Assembly (NCBI GenBank): GCA_946811185.2 | Contig: OX328108.1 | Location: 9,134,412-9,198,411, forward strand | Source of the DNA: Hippopus hippopus | Taxonomy: Eukaryota > Mollusca > Bivalvia > Cardiida > Cardiidae | Reading direction: 5' to 3' | Length of the DNA stretch: 64,000 nt | Shown here: piece after piece, positions 1 through 11,740 of the stretch | How the letters are laid out: each line of letters begins with the position of its first letter | How positions within the stretch are numbered: position 1 is the stretch's first letter | Notes under the pieces: generated by a model | What the model was told of the DNA's origin: nothing | Seen by the model: only the letters and a program-made list of their open reading frames with translations | Database searches by the model: none | Program-made: the position numbers and the translations under genes

Positions 1-757
1 ATGACAAGGGTCGAGTAAAAAAGTCAAATTTGACTGCAACGTCAATTTCTAACGTCAAGGATGTCATTGATCGAGACCGGCGTCATTCTGTTCGAGATGT
101 GTATGACATCACCGGAATGGGTACAGGAACAGTCCATCACATATTAACTGATAATTTAAACATGAGAAAACTTAGATCATGATGGGTACCTAAGCTATTT
201 ACACCAGAACATAAGAAAAAGAGGGTGGCTGCATCTAGAACGTTCATCGCACAATATCGCAAGGAAGGAGACAAATATCTGGACCGTATGATTACTATCG
301 ACGAGACCTGGCTATTCTTGTCCGACCCTAAAACCAAGGAGCAATCTCGGCAATGGAAGACATGCGGCTCATCACCTCCACAGAAAGCGCGACAGGCTAA
401 GTCCGTCGGGAAACAAATGTTCATCTTCATGGACAGGGCCAGGATGATACTGCAGCATGCTGTACACCTTCACACCACTGTAAATGCTGAGTACTATTCA
501 AAGGTAAAGCATATTTTTTACTTCATTGAATTAAATATTAAACAATCTCGACTGACAGTTTATTAACAGTTTACTTATTACCATTATATGTCCGTTTATC
601 AGGTATTACGGCGAGTTCTAGTTCGAACCATACGCCGAAAACGACCATTACTCCAACTGGAAAGTGTATTGCTAAAACAGGATAAGGCATCTGCCCATTC
701 CGCCGCATTTACCCAGTTGGAGATTAGTCTGCTGGACTACAGGTTGTGGAAAAACAA
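1..757 (+). pseudogene. mariner-like transposase relic
   Basis: Degenerate mariner-family (IS630/Tc1/mariner) transposase, truncated at the left window edge. In one + frame the translation resembles the helix-turn-helix end (VKDVIDRDRRHSVRDVYDIT, then GTVHHIL), a WVPK linker and the DDE domain with IDETWL (first catalytic Asp) and QDKASAHSA near 678-705, matching the position of the family HDN(A/S)PH block. A TGA at 180-182 interrupts the frame. The frame is broken again between 504 and 602, where removing a GT...AG stretch of 99 bp rejoins the homology. It ends at a TGA near 756-758, short of the family C-terminus. It is a dead fossil; no inverted repeats were recognised. Confidence 0.75.
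504..602 (+). other. intron-like insertion in mariner relic
   Basis: A 99-bp AT-rich stretch begins gtaaag after AAG and ends ttatcag before GTATTACGG. Excising it restores continuous mariner homology (EYYSK followed by VLRRVLVRTI). It may be a decayed insertion that happens to have splice-like ends, or a spliced intron gained when the copy was captured in a transcript. Confidence 0.35.
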
Positions 758-1009
758 CACCCTGTGACGTATAATGTATATATATACATACGGATTGTTT
801 GAACGGATAAGCTGCACACAGTTACAAATATATATTTCAATTGAATGAAAATACAGTGTTGGTTTACATTCTATTAACAAACACATCAAAGAAAGAAATA
901 TCAATGATATTCAACATAACTTACCTAGCCTTCATTCTGACGTCTCCGTCCAGAAAACACTCGAACAAGAGCTTCGCAGAGCGGCGCATATACGCCCGAA
1001 GGGGCTTGA

Positions 1010-1212
1010 CACTAAGATGGGTTAAAATTGAGAACGAAATCCGATTTTTAGAGTCACATGCACAACTACACATCATAGAGATTCATTGTGGTAAGTTTGG
1101 AGTTATTCCGATGAAAACTGTAGGAGGAGTTGCGCATACAAGAAAATTGCTAACGGACGGACGGATAGACGGACGACCGGGGCCATAACATAATACGACC
1201 CTACGGGCGTAT
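1010..1212 (+). repeat. dispersed repeat ending in GGACGGACGG tract
   Basis: The stretch ends in ggacggacggatagacgg followed by accggggccataacataa. A comparable GGACGGACAG tract closes the minisatellite at 25330-26260 and recurs near 51140-51170. An open frame crosses it (841-1188) but has no recognisable protein features, so it is treated as repeat-derived noncoding DNA. Confidence 0.4.
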
Positions 1213-4189
1213 GAAAATGACAAACTCCTTACAACTCTCCCATTGGATAAACATTAAAATAATGAAATGTAGATTTGCGTACACCAATGTCATCTATGCA
1301 ATAATGATAAGAACAAGATAGACCAACAGTCATAGTAGGAATAATGGCATATTGACAATACCACCATAACAGCAGCTTATTATCGGTATTTTCCAGTATT
1401 GTTGTTGTTGTGGTGATGTTGATGTGATGGTGATGATGATATCATTAAAATCTGTTTAGATCTAATCAAAATTGTCACACGTGATAACCTTTTTCTCAGA
1501 GGTATACATGAAATAATGTTAGGCAAATGAAAATATGTTGTGTAAAGTGGTATAAATAAAATACACTTGTACAGAAGAAACTTGCTAGGTAAGGCGTGAA
1601 TGTACTTTTAACAATGGAATGTACTGGTCAAAGAGGGAGATGAACAAGAAATGTCGTCCGCTTTGCTAACTACATTTATCTTCATTGTATTTCATTTAGT
1701 TCTTTCTTTATGACAATTCTTGCCATTATAGTCGCTATACTTCACTATACTGTAACATTTATATAATCTAAATACACCCTAATTTAATAGCAAATATGTC
1801 TCTTAAATTCAACCTTCCAAAATTCTAACCGAAACACAATGGCTTTCAGCAATCTGAAACTTTTAAAGCATTTTCATTCGTAATGTAACAGCCTAAACTA
1901 CAGCGTTGTGAAGGGCCTACTGGCGATCTACAAACAGGTTCAAACCTAGGTTTGATAGTTATAGGACCTTTAAGGAGCCAATGCTGGCAGAACTTGGAAA
2001 TATAAGTGGCATCTTCTCTCGTAGGTTGCTCTCCTATCTGCCTGTGGGTGTGAAAATATAAAAACTGCGTTCTGATCGTATTGGTTGTTGGGTTCGTTAT
2101 GCTCTCTGTACTGACCTTCAATAACTAGTAATCTTCTACCGTTACATTAATATGGTGCATTCCTACGGCTTGAACACCTTCAATAATGACTTTCTTCACA
2201 ACCTGAGGAAAAAATACGGACACAATGTTTTGATTTTTTTTTTAAGGGAGAAAAATGAATTATAAAATAACAAGACAGTGTTTCTAAAATCTAATTGAAT
2301 AAAACTGTACAAACCAACTCCAGAGACTGCTTAAATACCGTGACCGTGTTTCCAGTGTCACTGAACAAAATCAATTTAAGCAGGAAAAGATCGTTGATAT
2401 GCCTTAATTCACTGACAATGCTGCGACAGTATATGATGTCTGATTTTTTCAATTAATAGCAAGTCATGGGACAATGTATCATGTGTCCTTATTCCGAGAA
2501 CAAACGGAATAATTAGGAAAACTATTTTTGGGCTGTTCGTAGTTTAGGACTAGAAAGATTATTTTAAATTATTGATCGAGTCTGAACATTTTTGGTGCGC
2601 GAATACAGTGGCGACTTAATTCTTAATCTTAAGATAAAGCGTTTATAAATTTGAAACATTGCTCCTCTTTGTATAATCAAAGCATTGAGAACGTTGACGT
2701 GATATTTGTCAAGGAAGCCATTGTGTGGAATTAATAATTTGAAAGAAAAAGAGAACTATTATTCAAAAAATTGGCTTGAAAGTCAACCTACTAAGCAAAT
2801 GGATATCTTTTTGGTTGAAGGGAGAGTACTCATGACAAAGTTAGGATTATTTGTGTATTGGTGGTCTCCCTTTGATCATTAGGAGGAGGCAGGAGTAACG
2901 TCCCTTGACAGTAGGATGCATGATGGATAGAGAGAGAAACCATGTGAATATATCGAATGAAATAAAGTTTGTACCTGAACACTATGATTTTGAAATATCT
3001 TTGGCCGTTAACATTTAATTCCCAACATTACAATCAATTATTTCGATCTATAAATATTGATGCCCAATCAAATAGAGTAGCGCGCAATCATGGGACGAAC
3101 AAGCCATGGGACAAACTGGTTTTGGAACGAAAAAGCCCAGGACCAAGCGATCAGTACACAAATTTTGTATATACAAGTTGGCTTCTTTACAAAAGAAGCC
3201 AGGAGAGGTCAGCATCAATGTTTTCAAACAGTTTATTGGCTTTTAATTTCAATATATTTTGGTACATGTAAACAAACAAGTAAAAAAGCCGCCGCGTAGA
3301 AACCTCAAATCCTTTACATGACGGTCATTTGACCTTCTTGCCGCCTTTTCAAGTCGCATGATCTTGTCTAGCGGTCTTTTTTCTCTTTTTTAACGAAATT
3401 CTTCTCATTTTTTTCTTCTGCTTAGATTTATTTGCATAATGAAAAATTACAATTATTTGAAAGGTCATTTGCAGCCATGGCAAATTGATATAACAAATCT
3501 TTTCTAAAATTCGTCATATAAAAATAAACTACGTCTATTTCCTGTTTCGGTTTTTTGATTTCGCCTTTTTTACAAAACCATGACAAAACAGACTGTGTAT
3601 CAGAACAATTTCGCAAGAAAAATGGACTTAGACAGCAAATTCTGTGGCAGTCTGCCTTTTAAACTCACCACTGTTGGAGAGGTCTGATGACCTATCCAAT
3701 CATTGCGCCAATAGAAAGATATGAGCGAGTGAAGCTATTTTCAATAAAAAATTAGTATTTCCACGATCGATGGCCTAACCTAGTGTATTTTAACATGCCA
3801 TTTCCAATTACATATCTGAGTGCTACCGAAAGACTCATTTGTCTGAGAAAAATTGAGTTTAATTGGGTTTATTTCCTTCGGCTTTGCACAAAATACGATA
3901 CATGGTCCTCAAAATTCAATATTGAACTCATAGTGGTATTGTCTTCAACAATACCACAAAAACCAAAAATGAAGATATATATAATATCATTTAGACATTA
4001 AGCCACGTAAAACTGACATAATTACTTTACAACAAACTGTCTCCTGTCTAAAAAAAGTAAAAAAAAAAGTAATTTAATAAACGCGTAATTAATCCCAGGG
4101 AGATCCAATAGTCTAAAAGACTCATCAGAAACTTCACGACTGTGGCATTTATTACATAATTAGCGCTGTTATTTCCAAAAATCTACACT
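1213..4189. other. no gene recognised
   Basis: AT-rich DNA with only short open frames and no family resemblance. It holds a GTT/GAT-rich simple stretch near 1396-1442 and homopolymer runs. Nothing else could be supported. Confidence 0.5.
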
Positions 4190-5060
4190 TCACAATGTCC
4201 AGATCTTTGGCTACGAAGAATACCTTTGTAGCGTTAATCAATGAATCTGCATTTGTTTGCTTTACATTTACGATTCCAAACGGTCTACTGGTTTGGTTGA
4301 TGTACTTATGCACCTGGCATAAATCCTAAGTTGCTCACGATTTTGAACATCTGTACTTTCATCTGCTAACAGTTTGAAGTAGCTGGCATTTTTCAGTGAA
4401 TGAAGCAAATTATTCTCAATGGTTTAGCTATGATATTTATGATCCCTCTTACTCTTGTGCTGGAAAAGTAGGTTGGGTCTTCAGGGGCATTTTCAATGTG
4501 ACATTTCAGGTCCTCAATACCTAAAGAGGCTACAAAAACCAACAGCGTCTTCGAAATTTCGCTGTGCCATGTACTTTTGTGCTATGAAATAGGCTATCGT
4601 AAAGAGTTTTCTGAGAATTTCTCTGTTTCGTGCATCACCGATAGAATCCAATATCTGCTAATATGTAGGTTTCCGTTTGTTCTTTGCTACGAAGGATGCA
4701 TTTACTTCAGCATATATTTTGCTGCAAATTTAGTGTACCGTTCACTTTTACAGTATTTCTCTATCCTTCAACTTGGTTGTGTTCCCAACTTAACACCGAA
4801 ATCTGCTCACATTTTTTCTGACCCAGACGCAAACAACTCACAAAATTTACACATGCAACCATCTTTATGTGCACTCAAGTAAATCCATGGATAATTCCAT
4901 GGAAACTTAAATCTTGTCGCAGGTCAACTTTCATTTGCTTTTTAATGGACTTAATACTGAACTTCCGTCAGACTCTGAGTCATTGTTTGACTCTGGGGCA
5001 GTATCAGATAAACTGTCCCCCACAACTTGTTTGAATTTGGTCATTGACTAGGTTTCAATG
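4190..5060 (-). pseudogene. hAT-like (ZNF862/KIAA1586-type) transposase relic
   Basis: Read on the minus strand, conceptual translation gives broken segments resembling the N-terminal zinc-binding part of hAT-derived proteins. A segment PWIYLSAHKDGCMCKFCELF lies near 4838-4890, with the CxxC typical of these TTF/BED-like modules, followed by ADFGVKLGTQPS after a stop. Further downstream are segments such as SKTLLVFVASLGIEDLKCHI (near 4500-4560). Several stops and shifts break the frame, so it is not functional. The assignment rests on remembered family pattern, not a search. Confidence 0.4.
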
Positions 5061-5225
5061 AAACTTTCATTCGTTTCTGATCGCGGAGATTCGGTTGGCG
5101 ATGCTATGTCTGTAGCAGCGGAGTTGCACTAGTGCAAGTACATTTATAGTGCTTGAAAAATTATCAGGCTATCGGTGGTATGAATCTTACTTGATAGAAA
5201 CCAAAAAAAATGAACCTTAGTTTAA

Positions 5226-5432
5226 ACATTTATTTTACATCGATTGATAAACAAGTTCTTACAACTTATACTAATCTCTCTCGATTCTGCTTCCTGGGAA
5301 CTACACCAGTACTCGCGCCGAATGTGTGGGCCAATGAAAAATCCAAAAGTTGACACCCGCCCCCGGGTCTCGAACTCGGGACCTTTTGGTTACGAGGCCG
5401 ACGCTCTACCTCACAAACACGGACACAACACA
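5226..5432 (-). repeat. tRNA-derived SINE, family 1
   Basis: Reverse complement of the element at 18505-18712. Read on the minus strand it has a tRNA-like head with box A-like sequence (GGTAGAGCGTCGGCCTCGTA), a box B-like GAGTTCGAGACCCGGG, a shared middle (TCATTGGCCCACACATTCGG, GCGCGAGTACTG) and a tail ending near ACTTGTTTATCAATCGATG. Confidence 0.8.
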
Positions 5433-5439
5433 AGCTTCA

Positions 5440-7584
5440 AGCCAGGCACTGCTGTCCTTCTGTTGTAGCTTTTTCGCATTTTGAGTGCGATATTTTCGTT
5501 AAGTGACAACAGAAACGTGACGTCTGACTTCCAATTAATGGATAAATCGAAACAAGCAAAGCTAGTTAGACAACTGCATTGTTCAATCTTTTACAAAACG
5601 CACGCATCATCTCGCCTCCAAGTTTACACATTCACCGACAGAGTATCGAGGGGTATATGAGAACCAGTCATTTTTTTTTTTCTATGTTTACTAGTACACG
5701 TTAGCAGACGAAGGTAAATAACCGATAAATTAGATTTCCGAGGCGATCTTTAAGTCTCCATGGGGGAGGGGAAATCGCGTAAATAACCGATACACTAGAT
5801 GTCCGAGGCGACTTAGATAGTGTCTTTTTGGGTGAAAAATCGAATGGAGAAAAAAGTATACTTTTTCCGATTAGGAATAAGGCCGAAAGTCGGCCCTGCA
5901 GGATATTAAGATAATCTCCTACTATTCGTTGTTTTGTTCGTTTGCCTGTCTGCCTGTGACACACTCTTTGTCGCATGTATCTTTGAAATACAACAGTACG
6001 GGTAGTTAAATTTCACAGGAATATTCATCATTATGTGTTATGTTTGTTGTTTGAAATCAGTCCCAGATAACCCCGGATTAATTGTCCCTTAAAACTTTAT
6101 ATGAAACTAACTTTGTGTCGTGTATTTATCTCTCACTCGTCACATTTCGGTAGATTCCGTAAGTACTCGTACAACTTACCTCGTCCGTATCATAAGGTTT
6201 CTATTCGATTTCTTTCAGTCACATGGTCTTAGACATGGCTGCGTCCTTGAAAACAACAACTTACCAGAAAATACAAATTTTCCATTGAACTCGAGAAATA
6301 GTTTGCAAAAACTGAAATGAAAGAAAAGCTATTAATTTTGTCAAAGGAAATGATTTCGAACGAAAACTTTTATCTTTTCTAAGGGTCTTTTGAATTTTAA
6401 AGCAGTTAAACTATTTTTGGCTATAACATGTTTAGAATGAATAGTATAGGTACATGTACATAATTATCACACAACGCTGTACAGCCGAAGCATTTAGCCC
6501 GAGGTCTATCGAATGGCATGTCTCTAAACCCCTTAAAATTACTCGTTTAATTTTCAACATCAAAGTTCTTAATTTGACAAACTTGAGCTTCATTAGGTTT
6601 CTTTTCTATTCGTTGTCACGCCCCACTGAGCGCCATCCGGTAATATATATATATATTGCTCGGGAGACAGGTTGGAGGCCTAAGAAAGTAAATAGAAGAT
6701 TATCTGAATATCCTATAAATCTAATTTCATAAAATCAAGGTAGGCTCAAGCGGGAAGTAAATTGTTATCTCTTTTTCTAAGAGGACATTTTTCAAACTAA
6801 TCTGTCCGTTTCCTTCATTTTAGCGCTTTTCGATGTATTCAAATGCCACAAAGTCAAAATAATAGTCTGTATTTGATTTTGTTTAGAATTTGGTGTCTCA
6901 TATTTTCGGTTACATAGTGTAATTTTTTTTGTGGCATCACTTTTGCAGATATTTTGAATTTTGAAATACCAGACCAGACATCCTGTACAAGTACACGTGA
7001 AAAAGATGAAATATCATATGAGCAGTTTAAGACTTTGAACAACCTTGATTAAAAATAAGTTTAATCAGATAAGCAAAAAACTGCCCCGATTTAGTTTTCT
7101 TAACATATTACATGAGGTAAGTCATAAACTACTCACTTTTTGTACATATGTATGTATGGGTTTGAACTGCTTTCGTTGTTGAGGAAAACTAAAATTGCTT
7201 TTGGATGTTTAGTTTAGGAACTGACAGCAGAAAAAACAGTATATTCTTTAATCCTTTCTGCCCATTTTTTTTTTTTTGGGAGGGGGGTGGGGTGTCATTC
7301 TGGTTGTAAGGGCACTGAATGATGTCGACAGAAATTTTACTTCAGACTCGTACTGATTTGGAAGCAAATTACCGCGACGCAGCAAAAAATCATAACACAT
7401 TGCGGCATTTTCTTTTCAAACAAGCTTTTCATTACTGTGATGTTTTTCCCATCATACTTCTTATTAATTACCGCAAAGTTGGAAAAAGACTGAATAGAAG
7501 GTAAAGCTGGCCTCTATAATTTTTTTTTAGAGAAGTATAATTCGCTGTGATGGCTCAGAAAGACTGTCCTATCTAATTGTACCG
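5440..7584. other. no gene recognised
   Basis: Contains only short frames without family features. Two similar segments containing aaataaccgata and gtccgaggcga occur at 5715-5810. A short (AT)n run lies near 6643-6657, and a T-run followed by a G-rich run at 7267-7294. Confidence 0.5.
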
Positions 7585-9440
7585 CCCACAAACTTTGTTT
7601 TGGGGGGTATATAGGAGTCACTGTGTCGGTCGGTCGGTCTTTAGCTTTTTTTGTCCGCTCTATTTCTCAGTAACTACTGGACAGATTTCAGTCAAACTTC
7701 ATGGGAAGCTACAATATGAAGCCAAGATGTGCATATTTTAATGTGGTTGTGGTTGAATGATTTTCAAAGGAGTTATGGCCCTTTAATGTATATAGGAGTC
7801 ACTGTGTCGTTTGGTCTTTCGGTCGGTCGGTCTGTAGCTTTTTTTTGTCCGCTCTATTTCTCAGTAACTACTGGACAGATTTCAGTAAAACTTCATGGGA
7901 AGCTACAATATGAAGCCAAGATGTGCATAATATAATTTGGTTATGGTTGAATGATTTTCAAAGGAGTAATGGCCCTTTAATGAATTTTTTTGTCGACTCT
8001 ATGTCTTAATTTCTACTAGATGGATTTCATGGGAAGTTTTAATATGAAGCCAAGATGTGCATATTATAATTTGGTTATGGTTGAATGATTTTCAAAGGAG
8101 TTGTGGCCCTTTCATGATTTTTTTTGTCTGCTCTATTTCTCAATATCTGTTGGATGGATTTCAGTCAAACTTAATGGGAAGTTTTTAGTATGAAGCAAAG
8201 ATATGCATATCATAATTTGGTTATGGTTGAATGATTTTCAAAGAAGCTATGGCCCTTTCATAATTTTTTTTTTTTCCACTCTATTTCTCATTATCTGCTC
8301 GATGGATTTCAGTCGAACTTCATGGGAAGTTTTAGTATCAAGCAAAGATGTGCATATTATAATTTAGTTGTGGTTGAATAATTTTCAAAGGAGTTATGGC
8401 CCTTTCATGAATATTTTTGTCCGCTCTATTTATCAATAACTACTGGACTGATTTCAGTCAAACTTCATAGGAAGTTTCAGTATGAAGCCAATATATTATC
8501 ATTTGGTTATGGTTGAATGATTTTTCCAATGAGTTACGGCCCTTTCATATATTTTAATGTCCGCTGTATTTCACAATAACTATCTGACTAATTTCAGTCA
8601 AACTTCATCGGAAGTTTTAATATGAAGCCAAGATGTGCACAAAATAATTTTGTTATGGTTGAATGATTTTCAAAGGACTTGTGGTCCTTTCATGAGTTTT
8701 CTTGTCCACTCTATTTCTTAGTAACTGCATGATGGATCATTCAAAGGAGTTATGGCCCTTTCAGGAATTTTTTGTCTGCTCTTTTTCTGAATATCTGCTT
8801 AATGGCTTTCAGTCAAACTTAATGGGAAGTTTTTAGTATGGAGCAAAGATGTGCATCTCATAATTTGGTTACGGTTGAATGATTTTCAAAGGAGTTATGG
8901 CCCTTTTATGATTTTTTTTTTTTTTTTTTTTTTTTCCGCTCTGTTTCTCAATATCTGCTGGATGGATTTCAGTCAAACTACATGAAGGATTTCAGTCAGA
9001 CTTCATAGGAAGTTTCAATATGAAGCAAAATGTGCATATTATTATTATTTGATTATGGTTGAATGATTCTCAAATGAGTTATGGTCTTTTCATGAATTTT
9101 TTGTCCACTCTATTTTTCAATAACTACACGATGGATTCAGTCAAACTCCATAGTAAGTTTCAGAACAAAGCAAAGATGTGCATGTTGTAATTTGATTATG
9201 GCTGATTGATTTTCCAATGAGTTTTTGCTTGTAAATTTTTTTACTCCAAGCTATTTCTCCATAACAATAGTGACAGGTTTCTATCAAACCTCATAGTAAG
9301 TTTCAATACAAAGTTAAGATATGCATATTATAATTTGGTTATGGTTGAATGATTTTTCCAATGAGTTATGACCCTGTGGTGAAGGGTTTTGTTTCAGCTT
9401 TTTCTCAATAACTACAGGACAGATTTCAATTAAACTTCAC
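7585..9440 (+). repeat. degenerate minisatellite, about 10-11 units
   Basis: Repeated blocks share CTCTATTTCTCA, GGATTTCAGTCAAACTTCAT, GGGAAGTTT, ATGAAGCCAAGATGTGCATA, GGTTGAATGATTTTCAAAGG and TATGGCCCTTTCATGA. The GGTTGAATGATTTTC block recurs near 7752, 7945, 8079, 8227, 8370, 8507, 8658, 8876, 9057 and 9335, giving spacings of about 135-220 bp. The first two units are longer, carry TATAGGAGTCACTGTGTCG and CGGTCGGTCGGTC, and are the best conserved. Units decay to the right. No coding function is apparent. Confidence 0.85.
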
Positions 9441-9718
9441 ATCCCATTTCAGGTTCCATTTTAAAGTTTCTTTATTTTGTTACTTATTTAGCTGTGTAAT
9501 AGTCTCTTAACACTTTGGACTAAAGCATGGCGCATTTCTGTGACAAAAAGTTATTTCTTAACATTGAGCCATTGGGGGGTATTCATCACCTTTAGTGATA
9601 GCTCTAGTTACTTATGAAGTAGAGAAAGCCTGTACCAATGCACTTGTATCACAGGATATCACATTAATCACAGGATATCACATTAGTCAATGTAGAGACA
9701 GACACGAAGCGAAGAAGA

Positions 9719-9917
9719 TGTTCGTGCATGCCTTCGTCCCGATTTAAATACAATACCTAACAACTGCGTTAGGGAGATACCTATTTAGCTCAGTGGTTAT
9801 GGTATTGGTCTTTTGAACCTCGAAAAGAACAAGGATCTTGTCCGCATGGGTTCGATCCCGCCAGATGCGGTTTGATTTTCAGCTATGCATTTGTTGCGAA
9901 CCTTCATATTCGTAAGA
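9719..9917 (+). repeat. TRIM 5' LTR
   Basis: 199 bp, sharing CTTCGTCCCGATTTAAATAC, AACAACTGCGTTAGG and the tail ATGCATTTGTTGCGAAC with the copy at 10034-10250. Internal box A TAGCTCAGTGG at 9786-9796 and box B GGTTCGATCCC at 9849-9859. A deletion has removed most of the ACGGGAGACCACTCC segment near its start. Confidence 0.65.
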
Positions 9918-9935
9918 TGGGGGCTCGTCCGGGAT
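9918..9935 (+). promoter_or_regulatory. tRNA-Pro-type primer-binding site
   Basis: TGGGGGCTCGTCCGGGAT lies directly after the LTR end. It is identical to the 18-base site complementary to the 3' end of tRNA-Pro used to prime reverse transcription by many LTR retroelements (established knowledge). Its position between LTR and interior is the main argument for a retroelement here. Confidence 0.75.
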
Positions 9936-10033
9936 TGGCCATTGAGCCATTAATCCCATTTGTTGTCCAAAAATGGACTTTCTGCCTAATAAGACTTCGA
10001 GTCATCAATAAATGATGACTTTAAGAGGAGGTG

Positions 10034-10250
10034 TGTTACGGGAGACCACTCCTTCATGCATGGCTTCGTCCCGATTTAAATACAATACTTAACAACTGCG
10101 TTAGGAAGATATCTTTTTAGCTCAGCGGTTATGGTATTGGTCTTTTGAACCTCGAAAAGAACGAGGATCTTGTCCTCATGGGTTCGAATCCCGCCAGATG
10201 CCGTTTGCTTTTCAGCTATGCATTTGTTGCGAACTTTCATGTTCGTAAGA
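10034..10250 (+). repeat. TRIM 3' LTR
   Basis: 217 bp, TGTTACG...CGTAAGA. It follows the purine tract 10023-10031. Box A TAGCTCAGCGG (10118-10128) and box B GGTTCGAATCC (10181-10191) both fit the Pol III consensus; box B is an exact match. The surrounding sequence does not fold into a proper tRNA (D stem incomplete, long insert between the boxes). Confidence 0.65.
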
Positions 10251-10558
10251 AAGAGAAAAAGACAAGATAACCTTTCAAGAATGAAAACAATTGAAATACA
10301 TACATTAATGGAATATGAATTCAAATCAAGGAGTGGAGAAGACAAAAAATATTGTATAGCAGTAAAACTTTTAGGGAAGGAGTAGTATGCTTTCAAAAAG
10401 TTTAACATAGAATTATTAGTACAAAACAGTGTTAACATTATGGTGATGAGACATTGAAATGTTGTGCCAAATTTTGCTATCACTTATAAATACTCTTTAT
10501 GCTTTCCAGAACAAACAGGGTGCACTACGTGCGTTCGGGTCAGTAATGTGTACTTATA

Positions 10559-10666
10559 ATTGTCGCGACAATGTATGCTATGTCGTCACTCTAATTTGCA
10601 CATATATTATAAATTGTCGCGACAATGTATTCCATGTTGTCTCTATGTTTTATATGTCGCGATAAT
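10559..10666. repeat. repeated TCGCGA palindromes
   Basis: The 14-bp perfect palindrome ATTGTCGCGACAAT occurs at 10559-10572 and again at 10613-10626. A related ATGTCGCGATAAT lies at 10654-10666. Spacing is 54 and about 41 bp. Short extended similarity (AATTGTCGCGACAATGTAT) suggests tandem duplication of one unit. Confidence 0.6.
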
Positions 10667-10865
10667 TACTATTTTCAAAATGTCGAGGCAAAATATTTCA
10701 CCCCGACCGATCATAAACCTATCAATCTCAAGATATATGATCAAGATCACGATTCGTTTTTCACTGTTGATTGGTTGAACTGCTACAGGTTGGTTAGCCT
10801 TTTTTGGCTCTGTTTTTTAATATGCTAAAGAAGTAAACTGAACAAACACAATCAGTCAATAACTC

Positions 10866-10898
<33 letters not shown>
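10866..10898. repeat. (AAT)n microsatellite
   Basis: About eleven AAT units. Confidence 0.9.
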
Positions 10899-10899
<1 letters not shown>

Positions 10900-11220
10900 C
10901 ATAAGTTTAAGGAGGGATCTGTCGGAATATCTCACGGAATATCTGATTTGCCAATATAGATCTAAGATTTGTCTGCACAAATTATGTTGTCTATTCGTAA
11001 TTTACACTGCCAACAGGCACACCAAGAGTTGAGCTCCTCCATCAATATGTTTAAGGAATGAAAAAAGCACCTTTTCTACCCAAAGTCGTATATTCTGAAT
11101 GACTGTTTGTTTCATATGTAGGTGTTGGGTGATGCTTTCATATTTTCGAACTAGAGCACCGGTGCTTATAAAACAACTGTTTGTGCCCATTAAGGCAGGG
11201 CATAACTTATAATTGAGCAG

Positions 11221-11480
11221 GCCCGGCCGGGTAGCTTAGTGGTAAGCGTATCCGACTCGTGACCTGGTGGTTGTGAGTTTGATACCCGGTTGAGGCGAAG
11301 TTTCTTTCCGGCGATTTTTCGCCTCTCACCTCTGATGCATGTGAGAAAAGTAGTTGGTGACTAGGAGAGAAAGTTGTGTCAGTACTTGTGTGAGAACGCC
11401 AAAAAACACATGTGTAGGTGCACTGACCGCTGTGATATGAAATAAGCTGTTAAAACGGCGTTAAACCTCTATACGACCAA
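11221..11480 (+). repeat. tRNA-derived SINE, family 2
   Basis: Head GCCCGGCCGGGTAGCTTAGT with box A (TAGCTTAGTGGTAAGCG) and box B-like GTGAGTTTGATACCCGG about 40 bp later, followed by a tRNA-unrelated body with CGGCGATTTTTCGCCTCTCA and a tail near AAACGGCGTTAAACC. A 23-bp segment containing TATACGACCAACTATAATTG is duplicated at its 3' end. Confidence 0.75.
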
Positions 11481-11517
11481 CTATAATTGAGCTATACGAC
11501 CAACTATAATTGAGCTG

Positions 11518-11740
11518 CGTCCTGGGAAAAGGGGGGTTTAATGCATCGCAATGCATTACACTAAGCAGGTCGTCGCAGGGTATGGAACCCTATGTCTAAA
11601 ATCCGGCCGAATCATGTGGTACAGCAGTCCTTTGACATGTAGAAAATTGACCTAAAACAAAGAAATTCGACCCACGTTAGATTGCTCGGAGTGCGCAGGC
11701 TGTTATCGGTCGATGCTTTGTGCGGGTGAATAGTACTCCT
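11518..11740 (+). repeat. dispersed repeat family F2 copy
   Basis: Opens with GGGAAAAGGGGGGTTTAATG and includes TTTGACATGTAGAAAATTGA. Relatives occur at 14875-15135, 17360-17620, 44343-44600, 58472-58990, 61345-61540, 62695-62890 and 63565-63660. The family has inverted ends of the type AAAGGGG...CCCCTTTT and is probably a MITE. Confidence 0.6.

Larger units (their letters stand above)
9719..10250 (+). mobile_element. TRIM-like miniature LTR retrotransposon
   Basis: Two direct repeats flank a 116-bp interior. The interior opens with an 18-base primer-binding site (9918-9935) and closes with a purine tract (aagaggagg, 10023-10031). LTR 2 begins TGTTACG and ends CGTAAGA, a near-perfect inverted pair. 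LTR 1 lacks about 18 bp near its start. The interior has no coding capacity, as in terminal-repeat retrotransposons in miniature, so mobilisation would depend on proteins supplied in trans. Both LTRs also contain tRNA-like Pol III A and B boxes. Confidence 0.7.

Noticed and set aside
841..1188. 115-codon open frame
   Set aside because: No family resemblance and it runs into a GGACGG simple tract.
7585..9440. CRISPR-like array
   Set aside because: Units are long and diverged with no constant repeat/variable spacer pattern, and the context is animal; it is a minisatellite.
10109..10200. Possible tRNA gene
   Set aside because: A and B boxes are good but the D stem does not form and the insert between boxes is too long; it lies in an LTR.
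10076..10483. 135-codon minus-strand frame
   Set aside because: Overlaps the TRIM LTR; a translation of repeat sequence.
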